In this document: positions 8,661 to 18,045 of the stretch, piece by piece | How positions within the stretch are numbered: position 1 is the first letter of the stretch | How the letters are laid out: the number at the start of each line of letters is the position of its first letter | Assembly (NCBI RefSeq): GCF_000422645.1 | Contig: NZ_AUGL01000019.1 | Location: forward strand, 42,916 to 106,915 | Direction of reading: 5' to 3' | Source: Ferrimonas futtsuensis DSM 18154 | Lineage (GTDB): Bacteria; Pseudomonadota; Gammaproteobacteria; Enterobacterales; Shewanellaceae | DNA: 64,000 nucleotides | Position numbers and translations under genes: made by a program | The notes under the pieces: generated by a model | Seen by the model: only the letters and a program-made list of their open reading frames with translations | Told to the model about the DNA's origin: nothing | Database searches by the model: none

Positions 8661-9614
8661 TTACACCAGGTCTTTGAGTTGAGTCTGCAGCAGGGCCCAG
8701 CTTGACTGGGGCAGCAGCAGTAACAGGTCGCAATTTAGCTTATGTTGCTCCTGTCGGTAGCTGATTTCAATGGCGTAGACCTCTCCGCTAAGGCTGTTCA
8801 CCTCTTTGGAGTGGCGCCAGATGATCGGCGGGCTTTGGCTGAATGTGACATGCAACTGTTCTGACAGGCTGTTTAGGAAAGCACCGAACAGCAGGTTGGC
8901 AGCATCCATCAGGATCTCCTCCTGCTGGGCGGCGGTTTCGCCCTTGAGGCCAAACAGCCGACTGAGATCGGTTTCATTGATGTCGTGGAACAGCAGCAAC
9001 GCCTCGCCGGCGATGCCGGCGCCGATGAAGCCCTGGCTGAGGATCTGGGTGTACTGGCCTTGCCGGGCGGAGGTGAGCATCATCTCCAGGTCGCGGCTGC
9101 TCCAGTGGGAGACCTTGGGTACCGGCAGGTGAACAAAGTCATCGATCACCTTGGCCAGCAGCGACGCGGTGCGACCCATGGCGACGTTGCAAATCTCGCG
9201 CAGGGCGTCCTCCAGGCTGACGCTGCCCGTTTCCACCGAGGCTGTTTCCGTGCCAGTCTCGATCTGCAGCCTGGCCAGTGCCGAGGCCAGTTCTGCGTTA
9301 TTAACCGGCTTCTTGATGAAGTCCAGGGCGCCCAGCGCCTTCACCCGAGTCAGCGCCTGGGGTTGGATATCGGCGGAAACCACGATAGTCTGAGGCTTAG
9401 AGGTCTGACCAGAGAGGGCTTCCAGGACTTGATAGCCATCCAGGCCTGGCATATTGAGATCGAGAAACAGCAGTTCATAGTTGGACTGATTCAACATCTC
9501 AAGGGCCCGCTCGCCGTTTTCGGCGAAGGCTATGTCACTGCAAAGGCCCGACGGCAAAGTTCTGGCCAGTTGCTTACGGGCCAGCGCAGAGTCATCGCAA
9601 ATTAGAACCTTAAT
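8661..9614 (-). CDS. Response regulator with CheX/CheC-like phosphatase domain, probable AUU start
   Basis: A 317-aa two-domain protein. The receiver domain (1-120) has the acid pair D7-D8 in KVLICDDSALARK, phospho-acceptor D52 in LDLNMPGLDG, S80 and K102-P103. The C-terminal half (about 135-317) is CheC/CheX-like, with ExxN in REICN (140-143) and a second D-x2-N (MDAAN), the signature of CheY-P phosphatases. The frame reaches the essential N-terminal strand only if translation begins at ATT (9612-9614). It is preceded by GGGAGG at 7 bases, and no ATG, GTG or TTG exists between it and the upstream in-frame stop. The first usual alternative, a TTG at 9557, would delete the acid pair. The gene is first in an operon with the diguanylate cyclase. 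Confidence 0.88.
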   Translation of the reverse strand: MKVLICDDSALARKQLARTLPSGLCSDIAFAENGERALEMLNQSNYELLFLDLNMPGLDGYQVLEALSGQTSKPQTIVVSADIQPQALTRVKALGALDFIKKPVNNAELASALARLQIETGTETASVETGSVSLEDALREICNVAMGRTASLLAKVIDDFVHLPVPKVSHWSSRDLEMMLTSARQGQYTQILSQGFIGAGIAGEALLLFHDINETDLSRLFGLKGETAAQQEEILMDAANLLFGAFLNSLSEQLHVTFSQSPPIIWRHSKEVNSLSGEVYAIEISYRQEQHKLNCDLLLLLPQSSWALLQTQLKDLV

Positions 9615-9673
9615 GGTGGTGCCTCCCTGCCCAGGGTCTAAATGACCTTTTTATCGAAACTTGTAAAAAGAGC

Positions 9674-9702
9674 ATTCTATTGAATTAATTTATAAATGTC
9701 AT
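9674..9702 (-). promoter_or_regulatory. Sigma-70 promoter of the response regulator-diguanylate cyclase operon
   Basis: Read on the minus strand: ATGACA (-35, 9697-9702), a 17-base spacer and TAGAAT (-10, 9674-9679). Each hexamer matches the consensus at five of six positions. The predicted transcript starts about 53 bases before the ATT start codon. Confidence 0.7.
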
Positions 9703-9743
9703 GATCTTGACGGTGATGAATTTCTGACAACTAAGGAGTGGTT

Positions 9744-10532
9744 ATGTCGGAAAAAGTAATTTTAAGTGTTGAGGACGGCATCGCCCTGGTGGAGATGAAT
9801 CGTCCGGATAAGTGTAATGCCCTGGACTATGACCTGTTCAAGGCCTTGGTAGCTGTACAAAAACGCATCGCGGGCATGAGAGAGGTCCGTGCCGTTATCC
9901 TGACCGGGCGAGGTAAGGATTTCTGCTCAGGCATAGACATAAAGTCCATGTTTACCTCCCCTTCAATCGCGATGAAGTTGCTGTTTAAACTCTGGCCCTG
10001 GCAGGCGAATCGTGCCCAGAGAGTCAGCACCGGCTGGCGAGAGTTGCCGGTGCCGGTCATCGCCTCCATCCATGGACGCTGCTGGGGCGGGGGGATGCAG
10101 ATTGCCCTGGGGGCGGACTTCCGTATTGCCGAGTCTGACGCCACTCTGGCGGTGATGGAGGGACGCTGGGGGTTGATCCCCGATATGGGCGGGACCCTGG
10201 CGCTGCGGGAGCAGATGCCTCAGGACCAGGCCTTGATGCTCTCCATGCTGGCGGAGCAGGTCAGCGCCGACGAGGCGCTCAGGTTGAATCTGGTCACCGA
10301 AGTGGTGGAGGACGCCATGGCCCGCAGTCAGGCGCTGGCCAAGGCGCTGGCACAGCGTTCGCCCAATGCCCTGGCGGAGGTCAAGAGGCTGTACAAGACC
10401 CGGGGATTCGGTTCCAATGGCTCGGTTCTTTTGGGTGAGACTCTGGGTCAGATAAAAGCAATGTTTTCGAAAAACCAGAGAATTGCTGTGGCCAGACAAC
10501 AGGGAAAAGAGCGGAATTATCTGCCGCGATAA
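9744..10532 (+). CDS. Crotonase/enoyl-CoA hydratase family protein
   Basis: A 262-aa member of the crotonase superfamily, whose members hydrate or isomerise acyl-CoA thioesters through an oxyanion hole. The ATG is set by AAGGAG five bases upstream. 'MNRPDKCNALDYDLF', 'VILTGRGKDFCSGIDIKSM' and 'IHGRCWGGGMQIALGADFRIA' mark the CoA-binding and oxyanion-hole segments. The residue after 'LAVMEGRWGLIPDMGGT' aligns with the catalytic glutamate region, in which this protein has EGRWG. It is shorter than true multifunctional FadB and stands alone, so its substrate is unknown. It faces rpoD and probably uses the shared terminator. Confidence 0.88.
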   Translation: MSEKVILSVEDGIALVEMNRPDKCNALDYDLFKALVAVQKRIAGMREVRAVILTGRGKDFCSGIDIKSMFTSPSIAMKLLFKLWPWQANRAQRVSTGWRELPVPVIASIHGRCWGGGMQIALGADFRIAESDATLAVMEGRWGLIPDMGGTLALREQMPQDQALMLSMLAEQVSADEALRLNLVTEVVEDAMARSQALAKALAQRSPNALAEVKRLYKTRGFGSNGSVLLGETLGQIKAMFSKNQRIAVARQQGKERNYLPR

Positions 10533-10640
10533 AACCCTGACGATGTCATTTTTATCTGCCAGAAGTTTGCTGGAAATGGCGAATGCAGGTCAGGGCAAAA
10601 AATACTGACTGAATGAGCGGATGTTTAGCGCAACTGGCAT

Positions 10641-10679
10641 AAAAAAAACGCCCCGCATTGGCGGGGCGTTTTCTTTTTC
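10641..10679. terminator. Bidirectional terminator between the crotonase gene and rpoD
   Basis: The stem AACGCCCCGC / GCGGGGCGTT with loop ATTG has eight A on the left and TTTTCTTTTTC on the right, so it can terminate both the crotonase transcript and the rpoD operon. Confidence 0.92.
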
Positions 10680-10683
10680 TGAA

Positions 10684-12516
10684 TTACTCGTCGAGGAAAC
10701 TCTTGAGAATTTCAGAGCGGGAGGGGTGGCGCAGCTTACGCAGCGCTTTGGCTTCAATCTGACGAATACGCTCACGGGTTACGTCAAACTGCTTACCCAC
10801 CTCTTCCAGGGTGTGATCGGTGTTCATGTCGATACCGAAGCGCATCCGCAGCACTTTGGCTTCGCGAGCGGTCAGCCCTTCCAGCACCTCATTGGTGGCC
10901 ACTTTCAGGCTTTCGCTGGTGGCGGCATCGATGGGCTGGGCCAGGGTGGTATCCTCGATGAAGTCACCCAGGTGGGAATCTTCATCATCACCAATGGGGG
11001 TCTCCATGGAGATGGGTTCCTTGGCGATTTTCAGGACCTTGCGAATCTTGTCTTCCGGCATCAGCATCCGTTCGGCCAGCTCTTCCGGCGTGGCTTCACG
11101 GCCCATCTCCTGAAGCATCTGACGGGAGATGCGGTTCAGTTTGTTGATGGTCTCGATCATATGCACCGGAATACGGATGGTACGGGCCTGGTCAGCAATG
11201 GAGCGGGTGATCGCCTGACGGATCCACCAGGTGGCGTAGGTGGAGAACTTGTAGCCTCGACGGTACTCGAACTTGTCCACCGCCTTCATCAGGCCGATGT
11301 TACCTTCCTGAATCAGGTCCAGGAACTGCAGACCACGGTTGGTGTACTTCTTGGCGATGGAGATTACCAGACGCAGGTTGGCTTCCACCATCTCTTTCTT
11401 GGCTCGGCGGGCCTTGGCTTCACCGATGGACATACGGCGGTTGATGTCCTTGATGCGACCGATGGTCAGGCGGGTTTCCACCTCAACCTGGCCCAGCTTG
11501 GCCTGGCAGCGGGATACTTCGTCCTGCACCTTGGTCAGGGCATCGCTGTAGCTCTTGCCGGCGGACACTTCGGTCTGCAGCCAGCTGTCGTCGGTTTCGC
11601 TGCCGGCGAAGGCTTTCATGAAGTTCTTCTTGGGCATCTTGGCCTGTTCGACACAGAGCTTCATGATCAGGCGTTCCTGGATGCGCACGCGATCCATCAT
11701 GGTACGCATGTTGCCAACCAGGTGGTCGAACTGCTTGGGCACCAGGCGGAACTGCTTAAACAGTTCGGACAGGCGAGTCACTACCATGGCCACTTCGACG
11801 GAGTCATGACCGTGATCGGCGATCGCCTGCTGGGCCAACTCATAGTGGCGGCGCAGTTCACCAAACTTCTCACGGGCCTCTTCCGGATCCGGACCGGAGG
11901 AGGTCTCCTCTTCGTCGTCCTCATCCTCGTCGTCTTCGTCGTCCAGATCTTCCTGGGACAGCTCGGAGCCAACGTGGGTGGCGGTCGGGGCAACGTTGTT
12001 CTGATCTTCATCTTCGGAAACGAAGCCGGAGATGATCTCAGACAGGCGGATCTCATCCGCCTCGAAACGATCCCACTGATCCAGCAGGAAGGAGATCGCT
12101 TCCGGGTACTCGGCGACAGAGCACTGTACCTGGTTGATACCATCCTCGATGCGCTTGGCGATCAGAATTTCGCCTTCGCGGGTCAGCAGCTCAACTGTAC
12201 CCATTTCACGCATGTACATGCGTACGGGGTCAGTGGTGCGGCCCAGCTCGCCCTCTACGCTGGCCAGCACCTGAGCGGCGGCTTCGGCAGCGTCTTCATC
12301 CGTGGCGTCTTCCGACATCATCAGGTCATCGCTGTCCGGGGCGGACTCGAAAACCTGAATACCCATGTCGTTTATCATCTGGATAATATCTTCGATCTGA
12401 TCGGAATCGATCATATCCGCCGGAAGGTGGTCGTTCACCTCGGCGTAGGTCAAGTAGCCCTGCTCTTTGCCCTTGGCTACCAGAAGCTTGAGTTGTGACT
12501 GCGGAGTTTGATCCAT
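10684..12516 (-). CDS. rpoD: RNA polymerase primary sigma factor (sigma-70)
   Basis: The 610-aa housekeeping sigma factor. Region 1.1 begins [13 protein letters not shown], closely matching E. coli RpoD, so I use the ATG at 12516 rather than the one 9 bases upstream. A strongly acidic Asp/Glu tract (residues about 180-205) sits in the non-conserved region. Region 2 has '[39 protein letters not shown]' and '[12 protein letters not shown]'. Region 4.2 has the helix-turn-helix '[28 protein letters not shown]'. It is the last gene of rpsU-yqeY-dnaG-rpoD, all on the minus strand. An exact 13-base repeat shared with the dnaG start lies just upstream. Confidence 0.98.
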   Translation of the reverse strand: MDQTPQSQLKLLVAKGKEQGYLTYAEVNDHLPADMIDSDQIEDIIQMINDMGIQVFESAPDSDDLMMSEDATDEDAAEAAAQVLASVEGELGRTTDPVRMYMREMGTVELLTREGEILIAKRIEDGINQVQCSVAEYPEAISFLLDQWDRFEADEIRLSEIISGFVSEDEDQNNVAPTATHVGSELSQEDLDDEDDEDEDDEEETSSGPDPEEAREKFGELRRHYELAQQAIADHGHDSVEVAMVVTRLSELFKQFRLVPKQFDHLVGNMRTMMDRVRIQERLIMKLCVEQAKMPKKNFMKAFAGSETDDSWLQTEVSAGKSYSDALTKVQDEVSRCQAKLGQVEVETRLTIGRIKDINRRMSIGEAKARRAKKEMVEANLRLVISIAKKYTNRGLQFLDLIQEGNIGLMKAVDKFEYRRGYKFSTYATWWIRQAITRSIADQARTIRIPVHMIETINKLNRISRQMLQEMGREATPEELAERMLMPEDKIRKVLKIAKEPISMETPIGDDEDSHLGDFIEDTTLAQPIDAATSESLKVATNEVLEGLTAREAKVLRMRFGIDMNTDHTLEEVGKQFDVTRERIRQIEAKALRKLRHPSRSEILKSFLDE

Positions 12517-12525
12517 AGATATCAT

Positions 12526-12538
12526 CCACTTACTTATG
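12526..12538 (-). repeat. 13-base repeat, copy at the rpoD translation start
   Basis: CATAAGTAAGTGG on the minus strand, ending 9 bases before the rpoD ATG. An identical copy lies at 14356-14368 over the dnaG start. Confidence 0.7.
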
Positions 12539-12595
12539 CGAACAGAGTGTTTGAGCGACAGCCGCGCAAATAGCCAATTATAGCGTTTCGGCGGT

Positions 12596-14359
12596 TCAAT
12601 CGCTAGCCTTTGCCGGGGCCTTAAGCCCCTGTAATAACAGATTCATCTCTTGCAATTGACGTAGCTCATCGGTGGATATTGAACCATCACGCGCTTTACG
12701 TTGCAGTTGCTCTGACATCTGTTCAAAAAAACGTTGGTTTAACCATAATAAACAGTCGGTAAACTCCTGGCGGAAAGCGGACTCATCACTGAGCTCCAGT
12801 TTCCAGTTCAGCAGCTTACTCAAGGTGCCGTGTTCAGGACGGCCCCTGAACCGCTCCATCAGCTGACCTGTGGTCAGTGGTTCGGGGCGGCAGATCTCCA
12901 GCATCTCCCGAAGCAGCGGCAAACCCGCCATCTCCAGGTGCTGTAACTCCTCCTGCACCGGCATATTGTGGCCCAGTGAAGGTTGTTGCTGCAGAAGGGC
13001 GATGGCCCGGCGAACCGGCGTTCCACGCCCCTGTGCCCCGGTGGGTTGAACCACCTGGGGAGCACTGCGTTGTCGCAGCGAGTCGGCTCCCCAGCCCAGT
13101 TCGGTGCGCAACCGGGCAAACAGACTCTCCTTCAGCAGACCGTCGGGCACCTTGTTAAGGAGTGGCTCCATGGTGCTGGCCAGTTGGGCCTTGCCCTCCT
13201 GGCTGGAGAGGTCTGCGTCGGACAGCAGGGTATCAAACAGGTAATCGGAGAGAGGCATCGCCTTCTCCACCAAGGCTTCAAACGCCTCCTTGCCCTGTTT
13301 ACGAACCAGGCTGTCCGGATCCTCCCCATCGGGAAGGAACATGAATTTCAGCTGGATACCGTCCCGCAGATAGGGCAGGGCGGTTTCCATGGCGCGCCAG
13401 GCCGCTTCCCGGCCGGCATTATCGCCGTCGTAACAGCAGATTACCTGCTTGCTGGTGCGGACCAGCAGCTGCATCTGGTCGGCGGTGGTGGAGGTGCCCA
13501 GCGAGGCCACCGCATAAGGAACCCCATGTTGGGCCAGGGCCACCACATCCATATAGCCTTCGACCACCAGAATTCTGGTGGGGTTCCTGTCGTGCTGTTT
13601 CAGCTCATACAGGCCATAGAGCTCGCGCCCCTTGTGGAAGATGGGGGTTTCTGGCGAGTTCAGGTATTTCGGGGTGCCGTCACCCAATACCCGGCCCCCG
13701 AAGGCCACCACCCGGCCTCGGCGGTCACGGATGGGAAACATCAGCCGGTCGCGGAAGCGGTCGTAGCTTCGGCCTCCCCCCTCCTTAGCGATCAGCATGC
13801 CACACTCGGTCAGCACGCTCAGGCCGGTAGGGTTCTGCTTGTGTTGTGACTGCAGGTTGTCCCAGCCATCCGGGGCGAAGCCGATGCCAAATTTCTTTAC
13901 GGTATCGCCGTCCAGGCCTCGGGCCCGAATGTAGTCGATCACCTTCTGGCGCTGGGCGTGTTTGCGCAACTGCAGTTGGAAAAAGCGGGCGGCCCAGTCC
14001 ATCAGCTCGTAGTGGCTGGTGAGTTTGGGGGCCTGTTGCTGGCGGGCGCTCAGGCCCTGTTCCCTGGGGACCTCTAGGCCCACAGTGGACGACAGCTCCT
14101 CGATGGCGTCGAGAAACTCCAGCCGGTCATACTCCATCACAAAGTCCAGGGCATTGCCGTGGGCGCCACAGCCAAAACAGTGATAGAACTGCTTATCCTG
14201 GCTGACGGTGAAGGAGGGGGATTTTTCGTTGTGGAATGGGCAACAGGCGCTGTGATTCTTGCCTGCTTTCTTAAGTTTTACGCGTGCGTCGATCAGATCG
14301 ACAATGTCGACTCGGGCCAGTAGCTGGTCAATAAAATCTCTGGGGATACGCCCTGCCAC
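12596..14359 (-). CDS. dnaG: DNA primase
   Basis: DnaG makes the RNA primers for replication. The 587-aa protein has an N-terminal zinc-binding domain ([12 protein letters not shown] ... HCFGCG, giving C/H/C/C ligands between residues 39 and 65), the RNA polymerase domain with '[12 protein letters not shown]' and the TOPRIM acidic residues ([15 protein letters not shown]), and a divergent C-terminal helicase-binding domain. The start is GTG, lying inside a 13-base sequence that is repeated exactly at the rpoD start. The A/G-rich stretch GGAG is about 12 bases upstream, so initiation may be inefficient, in line with the low primase levels known for this operon in other bacteria. Confidence 0.97.
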   Translation of the reverse strand: MAGRIPRDFIDQLLARVDIVDLIDARVKLKKAGKNHSACCPFHNEKSPSFTVSQDKQFYHCFGCGAHGNALDFVMEYDRLEFLDAIEELSSTVGLEVPREQGLSARQQQAPKLTSHYELMDWAARFFQLQLRKHAQRQKVIDYIRARGLDGDTVKKFGIGFAPDGWDNLQSQHKQNPTGLSVLTECGMLIAKEGGGRSYDRFRDRLMFPIRDRRGRVVAFGGRVLGDGTPKYLNSPETPIFHKGRELYGLYELKQHDRNPTRILVVEGYMDVVALAQHGVPYAVASLGTSTTADQMQLLVRTSKQVICCYDGDNAGREAAWRAMETALPYLRDGIQLKFMFLPDGEDPDSLVRKQGKEAFEALVEKAMPLSDYLFDTLLSDADLSSQEGKAQLASTMEPLLNKVPDGLLKESLFARLRTELGWGADSLRQRSAPQVVQPTGAQGRGTPVRRAIALLQQQPSLGHNMPVQEELQHLEMAGLPLLREMLEICRPEPLTTGQLMERFRGRPEHGTLSKLLNWKLELSDESAFRQEFTDCLLWLNQRFFEQMSEQLQRKARDGSISTDELRQLQEMNLLLQGLKAPAKASD

Positions 14360-14368
14360 TTACTTATG
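14356..14368 (-). repeat. 13-base repeat, copy over the dnaG start codon
   Basis: CATAAGTAAGTGG on the minus strand; its GTG is the dnaG start codon. It is identical to the copy at 12526-12538. Confidence 0.7.
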
Positions 14369-14397
14369 AGTCTCCGCGGTGCTATCAATTAGAGACG

Positions 14398-14425
14398 AAC
14401 AAGCCGTGCAGGGCACGGCTTGTTT
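14398..14425 (-). terminator. Hairpin between yqeY and dnaG (attenuator-like)
   Basis: The arms ACAAGCCGTGC and GCACGGCTTGT enclose a short loop. On the minus strand it is followed by TTCGTCTC, a poor U-tract, so termination is probably partial. In E. coli a terminator between rpsU and dnaG likewise sets the ratio of the operon products; here the hairpin lies after yqeY. Confidence 0.65.
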
Positions 14426-14444
14426 CACGCTAAGGCAAGATGGC

Positions 14445-14888
14445 TCAGCTCAGACGGGCCTTAATCAGACCACTGACCGCGCCCATGTCGGCACGACCCT
14501 GAACCTGAGGCTTCAGAAGCCCCATCACCTTGCCCATATCCTGCATTGAGCTGGCACCGGAATCCGCCAGTGCCTTGTCTACCAGAGCGTTCAGCTCCTC
14601 CTCGGTCAAAGGCTGAGGGAGAAACTCCTGCAGCACCACAACTTCGGCGGCTTCCACGTCGGCCAAATCCTGACGGCCTGCGGCCTCAAACTGACTGATG
14701 GAGTCGCGACGCTGTTTGACCATCTTGGTCAGAACCACGGTGACTTCATCGTCGGTCAGGGTTTTCTGGCCGTCCACCTCTTGCTGCTTAACCGCAGCCA
14801 GAGCCAGGCGGATGGTGCCCAGGCGTGCCTTATCTTTAGCACGCATGGCAGTTTTCTGCTCGTCTTTAAGACGCTCAACTACGGACAT
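14445..14888 (-). CDS. yqeY: YqeY/GatB-like domain protein
   Basis: A 147-aa protein of the YqeY family, related to the tail domain of the GatB amidotransferase subunit and thought to bind tRNA, though its role is not established. Recognisable segments are 'LKDEQKTAMRAKDKARLGTIRLALAAVKQ', 'VLQEFLPQPLTEEEL' and 'MGKVMGLLKPQVQGRADM'. It lies between rpsU (12 bases upstream) and dnaG. This position is common in Alteromonadales and other proteobacteria but differs from E. coli, where dnaG follows rpsU directly. Confidence 0.93.
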   Translation of the reverse strand: MSVVERLKDEQKTAMRAKDKARLGTIRLALAAVKQQEVDGQKTLTDDEVTVVLTKMVKQRRDSISQFEAAGRQDLADVEAAEVVVLQEFLPQPLTEEELNALVDKALADSGASSMQDMGKVMGLLKPQVQGRADMGAVSGLIKARLS

Positions 14889-14900
14889 CGTAAACTCTGC

Positions 14901-15128
<228 letters not shown>

Positions 15129-15188
15129 TCAATAAATTGGGTTTGAGCTGGTCATCTTTTGACCGGCGTAAGTTCAAAATGGTGCGAA

Positions 15189-15218
15189 ATTCTACTCTGA
15201 ACCGCACTGCCTTGTAAA
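15189..15218 (-). promoter_or_regulatory. Sigma-70 promoter of the rpsU-yqeY-dnaG-rpoD operon
   Basis: On the minus strand: TTTACA (15213-15218), an 18-base spacer and TAGAAT (15189-15194). It gives a leader of roughly 65 bases before the rpsU ATG. Confidence 0.72.
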
Positions 15219-15352
15219 GGGCCATTCAACGGTCTTGAGGAACTTGGGTAACAACCAAAACAAAACCGCCTCTCAACCCATTAAGGTGAAAGGAAATTTT
15301 CGGTTGCGCCCGGTGAGTTTCCCCGGGTTAACGGCGGTTGTGCCGGCTGGGA

Positions 15353-15382
15353 TTGGTATCCTGGCCAAGGCGCAGGTAGAAT
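15353..15382 (+). promoter_or_regulatory. Sigma-70 promoter of tsaD
   Basis: TTGGTA (15353-15358), an 18-base spacer and TAGAAT (15377-15382), about 34 bases before the tsaD ATG. Confidence 0.62.
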
Positions 15383-15415
15383 TGCCGCCTTCAACTATTA
15401 ATGTGAGAGTCTAGC

Positions 15416-16438
15416 ATGCGGCTGTTGGGAATCGAAACTTCCTGTGATGAAACTGGAATCGCCATCTACGACGATGAGCGTGGGCTGTTATCACACGCCC
15501 TCTACAGTCAGGTAAAACTGCATGCAGATTATGGCGGTGTTGTGCCGGAACTGGCCTCCCGGGACCATGTGCGCAAGATTGTGCCGCTGGTCAAGGAGGC
15601 GGTGGCCAATGCCGGCCTGACCCCGGACGAGATTGACGGCATCGCCTATACCGCAGGCCCCGGCCTGGTTGGCGCCCTGCTGGTGGGTGCCTGTGTCGGT
15701 CGCAGTCTGGCCCTGGCCTGGAACATTCCCGCGGTGGCGGTACACCATATGGAGGGTCATCTGCTGGCGCCCATGCTGGAAGAGACACCGCCAGAGTTCC
15801 CCTTTGTGGCCCTGCTGGTCTCTGGAGGCCACACCATGCTGGTTCGTGTGGATGGCATCGGCCAGTACCAGGCACTGGGGGAGTCCATCGATGATGCGGC
15901 CGGTGAGGCGTTTGACAAGACCGCCAAGCTGATGGGGCTGGATTACCCGGGGGGGCCGCTGTTGGCTAAGCTGGCGGAGAAGGGCACCCCGGGACGCTTT
16001 ACCTTCCCCCGTCCCATGTGTGACCGACCAGGCCTGGATTTCAGTTTCTCAGGCCTCAAGACCTTCGCTGCCAACACCATCGCCGCCGAAGGGGATGATG
16101 AGCAGACCCGGGCCGACATTGCCCGCGCGTTCGAAGACGCCGTGGTGGACACCCTGGCGATCAAATGCCGGCGTGCCCTGAAGGAGACCGGGTTGAATCG
16201 TCTGGTAATCGCCGGGGGGGTGAGTGCCAACAAACATCTGCGAGCCCAGTTGGCGGCGATGATGGCCAAGCAGAAGGGTGAGGTGTATTACCCCAGAAAT
16301 GAGTTCTGTACCGACAATGGCGCGATGATCGCTTACGCGGGTCTGCAGCGGCTCAAGGCCGGAGAAACTCAGCCCCTGTCGGTGAAGTGTCAGCCGCGCT
16401 GGCCTCTGGATACCCTCAAGGCGCCGGGGGTTGCTTAG
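15416..16438 (+). CDS. tsaD: tRNA N6-adenosine threonylcarbamoyltransferase
   Basis: TsaD transfers the threonylcarbamoyl group to A37 of ANN-decoding tRNAs (t6A) together with TsaB and TsaE. The 340-aa length is usual. '[14 protein letters not shown]' is the canonical start, the metal ligands are in HHMEGH (residues about 111-115), and 'SGGHTMLV', '[17 protein letters not shown]', 'FSFSGLKT' and '[10 protein letters not shown]' complete the ASKHA-type ATPase fold. The last 23 bases overlap the end of plsY on the other strand. It is divergent from rpsU, the same arrangement as gcp (tsaD)-rpsU in E. coli. Confidence 0.98.
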   Translation: MRLLGIETSCDETGIAIYDDERGLLSHALYSQVKLHADYGGVVPELASRDHVRKIVPLVKEAVANAGLTPDEIDGIAYTAGPGLVGALLVGACVGRSLALAWNIPAVAVHHMEGHLLAPMLEETPPEFPFVALLVSGGHTMLVRVDGIGQYQALGESIDDAAGEAFDKTAKLMGLDYPGGPLLAKLAEKGTPGRFTFPRPMCDRPGLDFSFSGLKTFAANTIAAEGDDEQTRADIARAFEDAVVDTLAIKCRRALKETGLNRLVIAGGVSANKHLRAQLAAMMAKQKGEVYYPRNEFCTDNGAMIAYAGLQRLKAGETQPLSVKCQPRWPLDTLKAPGVA

Positions 16439-17033
16439 CCTTCGCCTTCAGGCGTTCCGACACCTTAGGCTCCTTGCCTTGCCACAGGCGCACCAGATTC
16501 GGCTGGTGCCGCCAGATGATCAACAGACACAGCAGCACCACCGACAGGGTGTACTGGGGTTTGATCAGGTAGGTGTACAGGGGAGCCAGCATTGAGGTGA
16601 TCACCGCACCCAGGGAGGCGTATTGTGTCACCCAGACGATCACCAGCCAGGTGGCGATGATCAGCAGTCCCATCCAGTCACTGATGGGCGCCAGCGCGCC
16701 CAGCGCGGTGGCGACCCCCTTGCCGCCGCGAAAGCCGAAAAACACCGGGTAGATGTGGCCCAGGCAGGCGGCGATGCCGATAAAGGCCAGGGACAGGGGG
16801 TCAATGCCCAGGTGGTAGCTGGTCCACACCGGAATGGTGCCCTTGAGCACGTCGAACAGCAGCACCATTACCGCCGCGCTCTTTCCTCCCAGCCTGAGTA
16901 CATTGGTGGCGCCCGGGTTGTTGGAGCCGCTGGTTCTTGGATCGGGTAACCCTTTGAGCTTGCACACCAATACCGCACTGGATACGGAACCCAGCAGGTA
17001 GGCAAACAGGATCATCATCAGGGTCATCGACAC
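16416..17033 (-). CDS. plsY: Acyl-phosphate:glycerol-3-phosphate acyltransferase
   Basis: PlsY is an inner-membrane enzyme that makes lysophosphatidic acid from acyl-phosphate. The 205-aa protein is almost entirely hydrophobic, with the three family motifs: '[35 protein letters not shown]', '[21 protein letters not shown]' and the later '[17 protein letters not shown]'. The C-terminus is Lys/Arg-rich. Its 3' end overlaps the tsaD 3' end by 23 bases, so the transcripts converge and overlap with no visible terminator between them. It is divergent from folB, the usual neighbour in gammaproteobacteria. Confidence 0.95.
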   Translation of the reverse strand: MSMTLMMILFAYLLGSVSSAVLVCKLKGLPDPRTSGSNNPGATNVLRLGGKSAAVMVLLFDVLKGTIPVWTSYHLGIDPLSLAFIGIAACLGHIYPVFFGFRGGKGVATALGALAPISDWMGLLIIATWLVIVWVTQYASLGAVITSMLAPLYTYLIKPQYTLSVVLLCLLIIWRHQPNLVRLWQGKEPKVSERLKAKAKQPPAP

Positions 17034-17173
17034 GGCGCGTCCTTTTCTGCGTAAATGGCCACCGACGGTGGTGGTTGCGGTTTGCCGCGATGGGGTAAAA
17101 GGCTTTATGATTCCGCCACACCCGCCTACGGACAGGATATTAGGGTATCTAACCTTTGATTGGAGTACCAGAG

Positions 17174-17542
17174 TTGCAAACAGATACGGTTTTCGTCGAC
17201 CAGCTGAAATGTGAAGCGGTCATCGGGGTTTTCGACTGGGAGAAGACGATCACCCAGACCCTGTTTATTGACCTGGAGATGAGTTGGGATAACCGGCCGG
17301 CCGCCGCCTCGGACGACTACCGTCATGCCCTGTGTTACGACACCGTGTCCACGGCCGTGACCGAGCTGGTGGAGGGGACGCCCCACGAGCTGGTGGAAAC
17401 CGTGGCTGAAAAAGTGGCCGAGCTGATTCGCAGCCGCTTCGGCGTGCACTGGGTCAAGGTGACGGTCAACAAACCCGGTGCGGTGAGCAATGCCACCAAC
17501 CTCGGGGTGCGTATTGAGCGGGGCAGCAGGACCAACCCGTGA
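17174..17542 (+). CDS. folB: Dihydroneopterin aldolase
   Basis: FolB cleaves dihydroneopterin to 6-hydroxymethyl-dihydropterin in folate synthesis. The 122-aa product has '[32 protein letters not shown]' and '[22 protein letters not shown]', with the catalytic Lys and Glu regions of the family, and ends near 'GVRIERG'. I start it at TTG (17174) because TGGAG lies 8 bases upstream and the following residues align with the E. coli N-terminus. An upstream TTG at 17156 would add six residues. The stop overlaps the folK GTG. Confidence 0.92.
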   Translation: MQTDTVFVDQLKCEAVIGVFDWEKTITQTLFIDLEMSWDNRPAAASDDYRHALCYDTVSTAVTELVEGTPHELVETVAEKVAELIRSRFGVHWVKVTVNKPGAVSNATNLGVRIERGSRTNP

Positions 17543-18045
17543 CCCGCATCTACATCAGTGTCGGCAGCAACATCTGTCCCAGAGAGAACATTCCTCCCGC
17601 CCTGGATGACCTGTTTCGTCACTTTGGCCCCCTGACTCTGTCCAGGGTGTTTGAAAGTGAAGCGGTGGGTTTTGACGGGGATAACTTCCTGAACTTTGTT
17701 GTGGCCTGCGACTCCAAGCTCCCTCTGGCGGCTACCGCAGCGGCGCTGCGTCAGATAGAGCTTAAACACGGCCGCGCCCCGGATGCCCAGAAGTTTTCCA
17801 GTCGCACTGTCGATCTGGATCTGCTGCTGTTCGGAGAGACTCAGTGCCAGCAGCCCCTGGTGTTGCCCAGGCCAGAGATTCGTTTTAACGCCTTTGTGTT
17901 GTGGCCCCTGGCCGAACTGGCTCCCGATCTGGTGATGCCCGGCGATGATGCTCCCCTGTCGCAGCGATGGCGGGACTTTGATAAGACTCAACAGAAACTG
18001 TGGCCAGTGGCTTTCCACTGGTTACCCTCCGGAGACATGCAGTAA
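17539..18045 (+). CDS. folK: 2-amino-4-hydroxy-6-hydroxymethyldihydropteridine pyrophosphokinase
   Basis: FolK (HPPK) transfers pyrophosphate from ATP to the FolB product. The 168-aa protein has the N-terminal 'IYISVGSNICPRENI', the substrate loop 'ELKHGR' and the metal-binding 'SRTVDLDLLLFG' (two catalytic Asp). The start is a GTG that overlaps the folB TGA by four bases (GTGA), so translation is coupled. The substrate is handed directly from FolB to FolK in the pathway, which explains the pairing. Confidence 0.95.
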   Translation: MTRIYISVGSNICPRENIPPALDDLFRHFGPLTLSRVFESEAVGFDGDNFLNFVVACDSKLPLAATAAALRQIELKHGRAPDAQKFSSRTVDLDLLLFGETQCQQPLVLPRPEIRFNAFVLWPLAELAPDLVMPGDDAPLSQRWRDFDKTQQKLWPVAFHWLPSGDMQ

